NCBI GenBank assembly: GCA_003449495.1
Contig: DMHJ01000020.1
Span: forward strand, 1-10,083
Source of the DNA: Clostridiales bacterium UBA8153
GTDB taxonomy: Bacteria > Bacillota > Sulfobacillia > UBA8153
DNA length: 10,083 nucleotides
Direction of reading: 5' to 3'
Shown here: piece by piece, positions 1-8,615 of the stretch
Numbering within the stretch: position 1 is the stretch's first letter
Layout of the letters: every line of letters begins with the position of its first letter
Translations under genes and position numbers: made by a program
The notes under the pieces: generated by a model
The model's database searches: none
What the model was told of the DNA's origin: nothing
What the model saw: only the letters and a program-made list of their open reading frames with translations

Positions 1-180
1 GCCCACCTACGCCTGCTGGAGGCGGGCATACCCATAGTCGAGGGGCTGCGCCTCGCCGGGGTCGCACCGGGAGACTACTTTTTCGTCTGCCTCCCGCTCA
101 AGTTACGCGACGGCGACGGCGCACCGGCCCGGGCCATACTGCTGCCGGCGAGTCTCCCCCGCAGCTGCAAGAACGCCTGA
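1..180 (+). CDS. Cyclase family protein (kynurenine formamidase-like), C-terminal fragment
   Basis: Reading from base 1 in frame 1 gives 59 residues ending in a TGA at 178-180; the start lies left of the window. The fragment AHLRLLEAGIPIVEGL followed by GDYFFVCLPLKL, DGDGAPARAIL is the typical C-terminal end of the cyclase family (Pfam cyclase, PF04199), metal-dependent hydrolases that include bacterial kynurenine formamidase. The His/Asp metal-binding motif of this family is near the N-terminus and is not in the window, so neither activity nor substrate can be judged. The last ten or so residues (LPASLPRSCKNA) go slightly beyond the usual family end. It is on the same strand as the MFS gene 317 bp downstream, but that gene has its own candidate promoter, so co-transcription is uncertain. 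Family assignment is from recognisable C-terminal sequence only. Confidence 0.8.
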   Translation, partial: AHLRLLEAGIPIVEGLRLAGVAPGDYFFVCLPLKLRDGDGAPARAILLPASLPRSCKNA

Positions 181-497
181 GCTCTTTGAGGAAGGTCAAG
201 ACGGGTGCGGGCACCCCGGGGTTCCAGCCGTCGCGGGCCAACCGTCTACCGCCGGAGCCGTGCGCGATCTGCCGGCCGGTGCCGGGCGGGCCTGCGACCG
301 GGATGGGTAGCGGAAAGCCCGGGCAACCGCAGGACTGGGGGTCTGCCGGGCGCGTGGCCTCTCCCCCTGCCCGGCTGCGGGTGACACGCCGGCCCGCCAT
401 GCCCACTTCAGAAGTCCGGGAAGAGCGGGACAGTGCCCCTTGACCACCTGGCAATTCATGTATAAACTGGCACTAGATTGACCTGGAGGACAGCGGC
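181..497. other. Intergenic region, no convincing gene
   Basis: This 317-bp stretch separates the cyclase end from the MFS start. Its open frames on both strands are rich in Pro, Arg and Gly, have no Shine-Dalgarno and look like GC-driven shadows. It contains short GC palindromes, such as a GGGTG/CACCC hairpin near 205-218 and an ACTTC/GAAGT pair at 405-415, but no U-tract, so no clear intrinsic terminator for the cyclase gene. The only part I can give a function to is the last 60 bases, which hold the candidate promoter and ribosome binding site of the MFS gene. Confidence 0.6.
440..468 (+). promoter_or_regulatory. Candidate sigma-A-type promoter for the MFS gene
   Basis: TTGACC at 440-445 matches the -35 consensus at five of six bases. 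An AT-rich patch follows in otherwise GC-rich DNA: TATAAA at 461-466 (five of six, but only 15 bp spacing) or TAAACT at 463-468 (four of six, 17 bp spacing). The ribosome binding site GGAGG at 485-489 and the ATG at 498 follow at suitable distances. A second TTGACC occurs at 478-483, so the element is flanked by a short direct repeat. The call rests on consensus matching only. Confidence 0.45.
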
Positions 498-1751
498 ATG
501 AATCAGGATGCCCGGCCTTTACTGAAGAACCGCGATTTCGTCCTGGTGTGGGCGGGCCAATCGGTGGCGGTATTCGGAGATGCCCTGTTCGCCCTGGCGC
601 TGATGTGGTGGGTGGTGCAAGTCACCGGCAGCGGCGCCGCCATGTCTGCGGTGGCGGTGGCCACGGCCCTGCCTCGCATTGTCTTGGGACCTTTCGTGGG
701 CGTGTACATCGACCGCAGCGACCGCAGGTTGCTCATGATGGCCGCCAATGGCATGAACGCGCTCATCTCCGTAGCGATGGCCGCCCTCTTCTGGCAGGGC
801 GTCTTCTCCCTCCAGCTCATCGTCGCGTGCTCGCTGCTCATCGGGGTCGCGGCCACCTTGCACGTACCGGCCTTCGATGCCTCCATCCCGGCCTTGGTGG
901 GGAAGGAAGAGCTGGTGCGGGCCAATTCCCTCATGGAAACCGCCAGTAGCGCCGTGGGCGTGATCACCCCGGCCATCAGCGGGATAATCTTGGCCCTGGC
1001 CGGGGTAGGAGCTTCCATCATGGTCAAGGCCGTCGCCTTCTTCATCGCGGCCCTGTCGCTGGTGCCGGTGCGGATTCCTCGCCAAGCCGCAGAGGCTACC
1101 GCCCGCCGTTCCTTCCTGGGCGAGGCGGGCACCGGATTCCGGTATCTTTACTCCCACCGCCTGCTCATGCCCACCCTCGTGTTCATCTCTGTGGTGAACC
1201 TCGCCCTGGCTCCCCTCGGCGTGGTGCTACCCATCCTCATCCTCCACGTCCTGCACGCGGGCCCCGCCCTCCTGGGCCTTTTCGGCAGTTTCAACTCCGT
1301 GGGAATCCTCGGCGCTTCCTCACTGCTTGCGGCCTATCCCGGCTTGGCCAAGCGCACCGGGTTCGTCCTCATCACCACCATCATCGGCATCGGCCTATCG
1401 GCAGCGCTGGTGGGTTTCGGCCCCCACCCGGTCTTCCTGCTGGCCGGCGCCATCGGCTTGGGCTCCACCTCCACCATGGCCAACATCGCGGTACAGGCCC
1501 TCTGGCAGCGGGAAATACCGGATGAACTAAGGGGCCGGGTGTTCGCGGCCCGGTATGCCGTGGGCAGCGGGCTGTATCCGGTGGGATTGGCCATGGCCGG
1601 CCCCCTAGCCGATCTATTAGGCGCCCGCCTGGTCATGGGCGGGGCGGGCCTGGTCTGTGCCGTGGTGGGAACCACCGGCTTCCTCATCCCAGGGCTACCC
1701 GGCTACCCGGCCACCGCGGCGGAAAAGGCAGTCCCGGCCGAACCGGGCTAG
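498..1751 (+). CDS. MFS transporter (MFS_3 / drug or metabolite exporter type)
   Basis: This 417-residue integral membrane protein is probably a proton-driven exporter of the major facilitator superfamily. Hydrophobic segments are spread over the whole length, consistent with 12 helices (for example about 18-40, 46-70, 105-122, 150-170, 172-190, 222-250, 255-280, 287-305, 310-330, 353-372, 377-397). The cytoplasmic loop 2-3 motif GVYIDRSDRR at 68-77 corresponds to MFS motif A, and REIPDELRGRVFA at 338-350 is the common second-half signature of this group. Length and the N-terminal pattern (LLKNRDFVLVWAGQSVAVFGDALF) fit the MFS_3 / EntS-like group common in Firmicutes. The ATG is supported by GGAGG at 485-489, eight bases upstream, and a promoter candidate before that. 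The substrate cannot be read from the sequence; many relatives are annotated as macrolide or siderophore exporters without proof. The C-terminal tail (401-417) is polar and lacks features. Confidence 0.9.
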   Translation: MNQDARPLLKNRDFVLVWAGQSVAVFGDALFALALMWWVVQVTGSGAAMSAVAVATALPRIVLGPFVGVYIDRSDRRLLMMAANGMNALISVAMAALFWQGVFSLQLIVACSLLIGVAATLHVPAFDASIPALVGKEELVRANSLMETASSAVGVITPAISGIILALAGVGASIMVKAVAFFIAALSLVPVRIPRQAAEATARRSFLGEAGTGFRYLYSHRLLMPTLVFISVVNLALAPLGVVLPILILHVLHAGPALLGLFGSFNSVGILGASSLLAAYPGLAKRTGFVLITTIIGIGLSAALVGFGPHPVFLLAGAIGLGSTSTMANIAVQALWQREIPDELRGRVFAARYAVGSGLYPVGLAMAGPLADLLGARLVMGGAGLVCAVVGTTGFLIPGLPGYPATAAEKAVPAEPG

Positions 1752-1865
1752 AATGAACCCCTTGACTTCGTTTGACCAGAGGGACCGCACCGCCCCGGGC
1801 GGCCGGTTTCCAGGCCGTAGCCGGTTAAAGCCCGACCCCGATCGGCTCACCTCGCCAAACGGCGA

Positions 1866-1907
1866 CCGGGGCCGGAAGGCTCTGTACACCCATGCCCCCG
1901 GCCCCGG
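1866..1907. repeat. 10-bp perfect inverted repeat between convergent genes (possible terminator)
   Basis: CCGGGGCCGG at 1866-1875 pairs perfectly with CCGGCCCCGG at 1898-1907, leaving a 22-base loop. It lies 12 bp past the stop of the minus-strand peptidase gene and 114 bp past the stop of the plus-strand MFS gene, where a bidirectional transcription end is expected. A second small hairpin (TCGCC-AAAC-GGCGA, 1852-1865) is directly adjacent. Neither is followed by a U-tract in either direction, so a standard intrinsic terminator is not shown. The arms are pure G/C, so composition may contribute. Confidence 0.35.
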
Positions 1908-1919
1908 CAGCGTGGAATC

Positions 1920-3581
1920 TTATGTCAAGTGTACGCCTGCCCTGACCGTACCCGCCCGGCCGGCCTTGACCGCCAGGCCAATGTGGGTGCCGGCAGGTGC
2001 CCGCAGCGTCCATTCCAGCTGTTTTTCTCGCACCGGTCCGCCGCCCAGGTAGTTGCCCGGGAGGACCCAGCCGTCCAGGTGCTCCAGCTCGTCGCGCTTC
2101 TTGCCCACCACCACCTGGGCATCCGGCGGCAGTTCCAGCTCGGCGATCATGGGCTTGACCGCCTTGGCCTTCACCGCCTGCTTGGTCACGCTGGTAGGCA
2201 GGTAGCCGGCGTTCTTCACCACTGCCGTCAGCTTGTACACTCCCTCGGCCACCCGGTCGACCTGCACCGGCCCGAACTTGACCAGGGGCATGGCGGCGGC
2301 CTGCTTGAGGGTGAAGCTACAGTTTTTGACGCACTCCTCCTCGAGGAACTTGCCGGGCGGAGCGTTCTGCCTCACCGTCTTGGGCACCCAGCCGCCGATG
2401 TCCACCGGCCCCAAGTCCGGATGCTGGAAGGGGGTCCAGGCCACAAAGCCCTTGCCCGCAAGATGCTCATCCTGCCAGCGGAGCAGCTTCAACTGGTCCT
2501 CCTCGATATCCTTGGGAGTCTTCTGATCCTCCGGTTTTTTCTTGTCCAGCCCGGCGCGGCCGGCCATATCCCAGAGCTCGGTGGTGTAGCCGATTAGGCC
2601 CCGGTGTTCGTACACCCAGTCGATGAAGATGCCCGCCCGGGTGTGCCCCATGCCGCCGTGGGAGGCAGGGATGCACTCGTAGCCCAGGATGTCCTCGCCC
2701 CGCCGCCCGATGGTCTTGAACGCGGCCAGGTCGTGGCGGTCCATCTTATCATCGGGCTGGGTGCAGAAGGCCCGGAAGATCACGCCACCGGTGGTGTGGT
2801 AGGCCTGGATGCCCGCGATATTCTCGTGCTTCAGTATGAACTCGGCCAGGGCCCGGGTCTCGGGCTCGCTCAAGGGATAGGGACCGGCCCCGCCCTGCTC
2901 CAGCCGCCAGTTAGCCGGGAAGTTCCTGTTGATGTCCAGGCCCCACTTGGGCGGTACCACCCGCAGAGGGACTTCCGCCGGTCCATAGATCCGGCCTTCC
3001 GGGTAGATCCGGTAGAAAGTGCCGTGGTAGTCATCGGGCCGGCGTCTCACCATAAGACGCGGGTCCTCGCTGGATACCTTCCACTCACCGGTCTCGTCGG
3101 CCAACCGCATCTGCAGGATCATCCCGTCTCCGTTCACATCCTCCAGGTGCAGGCCGTCCTTGGTCTCCTCGTCCGGGTAAGGGCGCACGCTGGACCGCAG
3201 CATGAAGGGGGTGGTGAGATACAGCTCCGCTCCATCCGGATTGACCCGCGGCAGGATGTAGAAGGCACGGGTGTCCAGGAGGTAGGTGACCTCGGGGTCA
3301 CTGCCGTACCCATTGAGCAGATGGGCGATGGTGTGCAGGCACACCTGGGAGCCGGTTACCTCGCCTGCGTGGATGTTGGCATCGATGTAGAGGGCGGGCT
3401 TCTCTTGGGCCGGACCGGTCGCCCGGTTGGTGACCTCCAGGGCATAGATGTCTCTTCCCTGGTAGCTCCGGCCTATGACCTCCAGGACCGCCAGCTGGGG
3501 ATGGCTGGAGACACATGCCTCTAGGAATGCCTTGATCTCTTCGTGCAGGTAGAAGCGGTGGAAATCAATGGTGATGGCCAT
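1920..3581 (-). CDS. M14 family zinc carboxypeptidase-like metallopeptidase
   Basis: The protein is 553 residues from the chosen ATG (3579-3581). It should be a zinc hydrolase of the carboxypeptidase A fold. Visible active-site elements in order: HAGE with zinc ligands His71 and Glu74; NPDG at 114-117; LDINRNF at 215-221, matching the substrate-binding Asn-Arg; zinc ligand His262 in QAYHTTGG; and catalytic Glu335 in GYTTELWD. Between NPDG and the NRN motif lies an insert of about 95 residues containing DVNGDG (148-153), a calcium-loop-like motif, followed by MILQMR and DPRLMVRR. I recall this insert from a bacterial M14 subgroup. Residues from about 430 onward look like a beta-sandwich accessory domain. 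No signal peptide is seen, so the product is probably cytoplasmic. A GTG at 3650 would add 23 residues (MPLRRWEPSRRP...) with no family resemblance, so ATG 3581 is preferred, although only a weak AGGGCGG precedes it. A small upstream frame overlaps this start. The substrate is unknown. Confidence 0.88.
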   Translation of the reverse strand: MAITIDFHRFYLHEEIKAFLEACVSSHPQLAVLEVIGRSYQGRDIYALEVTNRATGPAQEKPALYIDANIHAGEVTGSQVCLHTIAHLLNGYGSDPEVTYLLDTRAFYILPRVNPDGAELYLTTPFMLRSSVRPYPDEETKDGLHLEDVNGDGMILQMRLADETGEWKVSSEDPRLMVRRRPDDYHGTFYRIYPEGRIYGPAEVPLRVVPPKWGLDINRNFPANWRLEQGGAGPYPLSEPETRALAEFILKHENIAGIQAYHTTGGVIFRAFCTQPDDKMDRHDLAAFKTIGRRGEDILGYECIPASHGGMGHTRAGIFIDWVYEHRGLIGYTTELWDMAGRAGLDKKKPEDQKTPKDIEEDQLKLLRWQDEHLAGKGFVAWTPFQHPDLGPVDIGGWVPKTVRQNAPPGKFLEEECVKNCSFTLKQAAAMPLVKFGPVQVDRVAEGVYKLTAVVKNAGYLPTSVTKQAVKAKAVKPMIAELELPPDAQVVVGKKRDELEHLDGWVLPGNYLGGGPVREKQLEWTLRAPAGTHIGLAVKAGRAGTVRAGVHLT

Positions 3582-3753
3582 GGTCCGCCCTGGTTTCCCC
3601 GGCTCGGGAACACCGGGTCTGCGGGATGGCTCCCACCGGCGGAGAGGCACGCTCGCCGGAGCTCGCTTCTGGCCTCCGGGCCCGCCGCCCCCTCCGGCTC
3701 GAGGAAACGCGGGCCTCCAGTGCCTTCACCGGTAAGACCGGGAAACCGGGCAT
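3565..3753 (-). CDS. Hypothetical 62-residue leader ORF overlapping the peptidase start
   Basis: This is a tentative call. The ATG at 3751-3753 is preceded by AAGGAGGTG (3756-3764), a nine-base perfect match to the anti-Shine-Dalgarno end of 16S rRNA, though the gap from GGAGG to the ATG is only four bases. The frame runs 62 codons and stops with TGA at 3565-3567, overlapping the M14 ATG by 17 bases in another frame. That layout would allow translational coupling to the peptidase, whose own ribosome site is weak. The peptide is Arg-rich in the middle, ends in DHGHHH, and matches no family I know. 46 of its 61 codons after the start end in G or C, a value that does not separate coding from non-coding here. 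It sits about 105 bp after a candidate sigma-H promoter. It could equally be an untranslated leader with a chance SD. Confidence 0.27.
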   Translation of the reverse strand: MPGFPVLPVKALEARVSSSRRGRRARRPEASSGERASPPVGAIPQTRCSRAGETRADHGHHH

Positions 3754-3755
3754 TG

Positions 3756-3764
3756 CACCTCCTT
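3756..3764 (-). promoter_or_regulatory. Perfect nine-base Shine-Dalgarno in the peptidase leader
   Basis: On the minus strand the bases read AAGGAGGTG, the strongest ribosome-binding match in any intergenic region of this window. The nearest start codon is the ATG at 3751-3753, which opens the 62-codon frame rather than the peptidase itself; the peptidase ATG is about 175 bp further on. This is the main reason for considering the small frame at all. Confidence 0.5.
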
Positions 3765-3836
3765 CGGGGTCGACTGATGCTCCGCCACAAGGTCGGGGCG
3801 CCGGAAGGCCGTAGCCGTGGCCCGCCCGGGTTAGGT

Positions 3837-3854
3837 GGGAAGGGCCAGCTTCCC
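3837..3854 (-). other. 5'-end hairpin of the predicted peptidase transcript
   Basis: The minus-strand RNA would read GGGAAG, loop CUGGCC, then CUUCCC: a perfect 6-bp stem with a 6-base loop. It starts only a few bases after the position where transcription from the candidate sigma-H promoter would begin (about 3858-3860). A hairpin at the extreme 5' end could stabilise the mRNA. No U-tract follows, so it is not a terminator. Confidence 0.35.
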
Positions 3855-3864
3855 GGTAGGGTGA

Positions 3865-3893
3865 GCATTCGTCGGCAGCGGGCGAGTTCCTGC
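3865..3893 (-). promoter_or_regulatory. Candidate sigma-H promoter upstream of the M14 peptidase leader
   Basis: On the minus strand GCAGGAACT (3893-3885) matches the sigma-H -35 pattern RNAGGAWWW at all but one position. After exactly 11 bases comes GACGAATGC (3873-3865), which carries the full GAAT core of the -10 pattern RNNGAATWW but misses the two trailing W positions. The site lies about 80 bp past the dgt stop and before a long leader to the peptidase. As a control, the third GGCAGGAA in the window (4244-4251, inside dgt) has no GAAT at this distance. The consensus is from memory of the Bacillus subtilis Spo0H regulon. Confidence 0.45.
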
Positions 3894-3970
3894 CCGGCCG
3901 GAGGCCGCGCTACCGGTCCGCCTTGGCTTCCTTGCCACCTGCGGGGCGAAGTCGCCGGGCCGGGCAACCT

Positions 3971-4963
3971 TCACGGACTCCGGCTCCCCGGCAAAAAAGC
4001 CGCCAGGTATTGGGATACCGCATACCGGTCGGTCATACCGGCCAGGTAGTCGGTGACGGCCCGGACGGGATCGGTGCCCGCCGGCAACCCCTTGCCTCCG
4101 AAGAGCCCCGCCGGAGCCTCCAGGTAATGGTGGTACAGGCGCTCCAACAACCGCTCGGCCTTGCTCTCCTCGCGTTTGGCCGGCGAGTCCACATACACCC
4201 GCTCGAACAGAAACTCCCGCAGCCGCCGGGCGGCCTCCCCAACTTCCTGCCCCAGGGTGGGCCACGGCGCGTCACGGCTGTGCTCGATGATATCCAGCAC
4301 CATGGTGGCTATGCGCTGGGAGTGGGTCACCCCCAGGACGGCCCGGCAATCCCGGGGCAGGTCGTCTTCTGCCAGGATCTGGCTGCGGACAGCATCGTCC
4401 AGGTCGTGGTTGATGTAGGCTGTGCGATCGGCCAGGTGTACTACCCGGCCCTCCCAGGTGGAGGCGGTGAGGTCACCGCAGTGGTTCAGGATGCCGTCCC
4501 GCACCTCGGCAGTGAGATTGAGCCCGCCGTCGCGTTCTAGTTCGTCCACCACCCGCAGGCTCTGTTCGTTATGGCGGAAACCTCCCGGCACCAGGGAGTT
4601 CAGCACGCGCTCGCCCGCATGCCCGAAGGGAGTGTGCCCCAGATCGTGCCCCAAGGCGATGGCCTCGGTAAGGTCTTCGTTCAAATCCAAGGCCCGGGCA
4701 ATGGTGCGGGCCACCTGGGCGACCTCCAGGGTGTGGGTAAGGCGGGTTCGGAAGTGGTCGCCTTCGGGGAACAAAAACACCTGGGTCTTGTACTTGAGTC
4801 TCCGGAAGGCTTTAGAATGGATGATGCGGTCCCGATCCCGCTGGAAGGCGGTGCGCACCGGGCATGGAGGCTCCGGCCGCCTGCGGCCACGGCTGGCCTG
4901 GCTAAAGGCGGCATGGCCGGCCAGGCGCTGCCTCTCCAAGCTTTCCAGCCTCTCGCGGATCAC
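3971..4963 (-). CDS. dgt: Deoxyguanosinetriphosphate triphosphohydrolase-like protein (dGTPase, HD superfamily)
   Basis: The 330-residue cytoplasmic metal-dependent enzyme hydrolyses dNTPs, classically dGTP, to the nucleoside and tripolyphosphate, helping to balance nucleotide pools. The N-terminal signature SRGRRRPEPPCPVRTAFQRD at 24-43, then IIHSKAFRRLKYKTQVF at 47-63, is diagnostic. HD-domain metal ligands are visible as His77 in RLTHTLEV, His106-Asp107 in GHDLGHTPFGHAGE, and Asp179 in HLADRTAY, followed by INHDLDDA at 184-191. Length is normal for the bacterial dGTPase-like group and no key residue is missing. Translation starts at a GTG (4961-4963), which fits the family N-terminus (IRERLESLE); GGGCGAGGG lies just upstream as a weak ribosome site. 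The gene begins 37 bp after ppdK and probably shares its transcript. In relatives with this gene order, as I remember them, dgt is followed by dnaG and rpoD; here it is followed by a peptidase gene. Confidence 0.95.
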   Translation of the reverse strand: MIRERLESLERQRLAGHAAFSQASRGRRRPEPPCPVRTAFQRDRDRIIHSKAFRRLKYKTQVFLFPEGDHFRTRLTHTLEVAQVARTIARALDLNEDLTEAIALGHDLGHTPFGHAGERVLNSLVPGGFRHNEQSLRVVDELERDGGLNLTAEVRDGILNHCGDLTASTWEGRVVHLADRTAYINHDLDDAVRSQILAEDDLPRDCRAVLGVTHSQRIATMVLDIIEHSRDAPWPTLGQEVGEAARRLREFLFERVYVDSPAKREESKAERLLERLYHHYLEAPAGLFGGKGLPAGTDPVRAVTDYLAGMTDRYAVSQYLAAFLPGSRSP

Positions 4964-5000
4964 GGCCCTCGCCCCCCGTCTGTCCGGGTGTCAGCTGGTG

Positions 5001-7698
<2,698 letters not shown>

Positions 7699-7706
<8 letters not shown>

Positions 7707-8520
7707 CGACCGCGTCCCTCCTGGCCGTGGTCATCTGGAGGATGTGACTGGCCGTCTCCTCGATGGCCCGGTCGGTGACGTCCGCTACCGGGCAACGCAA
7801 CCTGTCAAAGACTGAGCGGGCAAACTCGAGTTCCCGCAGGATGCGGTCGTAGTCGGCATAGTCGGCCACCGGACCTAATCCCATGGTCTTCAGCCTCTCC
7901 TGCCGGATGCGCACGAGGTAATCGGGCTGGATGGTCAATCCCACCACTCTGCCCGGTGGCAGCTGCCAGAGTTCCTCGGGAAGAGGCATCTCCGGCACCA
8001 GCGGGAGATTGGCCACCCGGTAGCACCGCTGGGCCAGGTACAGGCTGAGGGGGGTCTTCGAAGTGCGAGACACCCCGATGAGCACGATATCGGCCAGGGC
8101 CATGCCCCGGGGGGACTTGCCGTCGTCGTGTTTGACGGCGAACTCCACTGCATCGATGCGGCGGAAATACTCGTCATCCATGCGGTGTACCAGACCCGGC
8201 TTGAGCTTGGGTTCGGCATAGGTGAGGCCGCTGAGCGCCGCTATCATGGGCCCCATGATATCCACGGCGGTCACACCCTGTCGCCGGGCTTCTTCGCACA
8301 GATACTCCCGCAGCTCCGGGAGCACCAGGGTGAACACGATGATTGAGCGCACGCTCTGGGCCTGCTTTACCGCCTGCCGGACTGCCTCCTGGTCCTGAAC
8401 ATGGGAAATGCGCCTGAATTCGATGCCGCTGGCATTGAACTGGGACGCGGCGGCCCTGGCCACCAGCTCTGCCGTTTCGCCGATGGAATCCGACATGATG
8501 AAGACCACGGGCTTTTCCAT
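7699..8520 (-). CDS. PPDK regulatory protein (bifunctional kinase/pyrophosphorylase, DUF299/PDRP)
   Basis: This 273-residue cytoplasmic enzyme reversibly controls PPDK. It inactivates PPDK by ADP-dependent phosphorylation of a threonine near the catalytic histidine and reactivates it by Pi-dependent dephosphorylation. The N-terminus VVFIMSDSIGETAELV (5-20) and the P-loop GVSRTSKT (149-156), followed by PLSLYLAQRCYRVANLPLVPE, are hallmarks of this family (Bacillus YqfL orthologues). The stop TAA (7699-7701) overlaps the ppdK ATG, so the two are almost certainly coupled, and ppdK being the neighbour argues for PPDK rather than PEP synthase as target. No good Shine-Dalgarno is at normal distance: the best, GGAGGGG (ending at 8538), is 17 bases before the ATG, and no alternative in-frame start lies between. 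A candidate sigma-H promoter precedes the gene. In Bacillus the CBS-domain repressor CcpN lies just upstream; it is absent here. Confidence 0.95.
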
Positions 8521-8530
8521 GCGCTGGCTG

Positions 8531-8577
8531 ATATTCGCCCCTCCCCCCGGCGTGCTGCTCCCATCAAAGCCGAATAT
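8531..8577. repeat. Inverted repeat ATATTCG / CGAATAT upstream of the PPDK regulator gene
   Basis: ATATTCG at 8531-8537 and CGAATAT at 8571-8577 are perfect 7-bp inverted copies, 33 bp apart, in the 95-bp gap between glyS and the regulator gene. Both are AT-rich islands in GC-rich surroundings. One copy overlaps the -10 part of the candidate sigma-H promoter; the other lies 10 bp before the regulator ATG. The arms could be operator half-sites, or in a glyS read-through RNA could pair and loop out the only Shine-Dalgarno-like run (8538-8548). No known operator was recognised. Confidence 0.35.
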
Positions 8578-8602
8578 ACTCCCACCGCGGGAAGTTTCCT
8601 GC
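8574..8602 (-). promoter_or_regulatory. Candidate sigma-H promoter for the regulator-ppdK-dgt cluster
   Basis: On the minus strand GCAGGAAAC (8602-8594) fits the sigma-H -35 pattern RNAGGAWWW except at the last W. After exactly 11 bases, GGAGTATAT (8582-8574) fits the -10 pattern RNNGAATWW with one mismatch (T for the first A of GAAT). It begins 13 bp after the glyS stop, leaving about 45-50 bases of leader before the regulator ATG. The same layout and spacer occur at 3865-3893. If real, the PPDK module can be transcribed separately from glyS at the onset of stationary phase or sporulation. Confidence 0.48.
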
Positions 8603-8615
8603 CTGGCGATCCGGG

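Larger units (their letters stand above)
3582..3970 (-). other. 389-bp leader/intergenic region between dgt and the M14 peptidase gene
   Basis: The region is non-coding apart from the possible 62-codon frame. Reading on the minus strand from the dgt stop it holds GC-rich inverted patches without a U-tract, then a sigma-H-like promoter (3865-3893), a perfect 6-bp hairpin (3837-3854), the nine-base Shine-Dalgarno (3756-3764) and a set of ACCGG repeats (about 3728-3749), and finally the weak ribosome site of the peptidase. I looked for T-box, cobalamin, TPP and glycine riboswitch core sequences and recognised none. The predicted transcript leader to the peptidase ATG would be about 275-280 nucleotides, long enough for regulatory structure. 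Confidence 0.5.

Noticed and set aside
290..420. Possible riboswitch (GCGGAAAGCCCGGGCAACCGC resembles parts of cobalamin or guanidine-I cores)
   Set aside because: Only short GC-rich fragments agree; the conserved boxes and their order for these classes are not present. A covariance search would be decisive.
186..443. An 85-codon plus-strand frame right after the cyclase gene
   Set aside because: It would start at a TTG without Shine-Dalgarno, is dominated by Pro, Arg and Gly, and has no recognisable motif. The region looks non-coding.
98..459. Two minus-strand frames over the 5' intergenic region
   Set aside because: Both are low-complexity, overlap the real cyclase end or each other, and lack ribosome sites.
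2604..3524. 306-codon plus-strand frame
   Set aside because: It is antisense to the intact M14 peptidase gene and has no motif of its own.
3582..3650. GTG at 3650 as the start of the M14 peptidase, 23 residues longer
   Set aside because: The extra residues (MPLRRWEPSRRPGVPEPGKPGRT) do not resemble a family N-terminus or signal peptide, and MAITIDFHRF followed by the catalytic domain is a natural start.
3887..4251. GGCAGGAA as a repeated intergenic element in its own right
   Set aside because: The same 8-mer also occurs inside dgt (4244-4251), so the 8-mer alone is not special; only the two copies with a correctly spaced GAAT-like box were kept, as promoter candidates.
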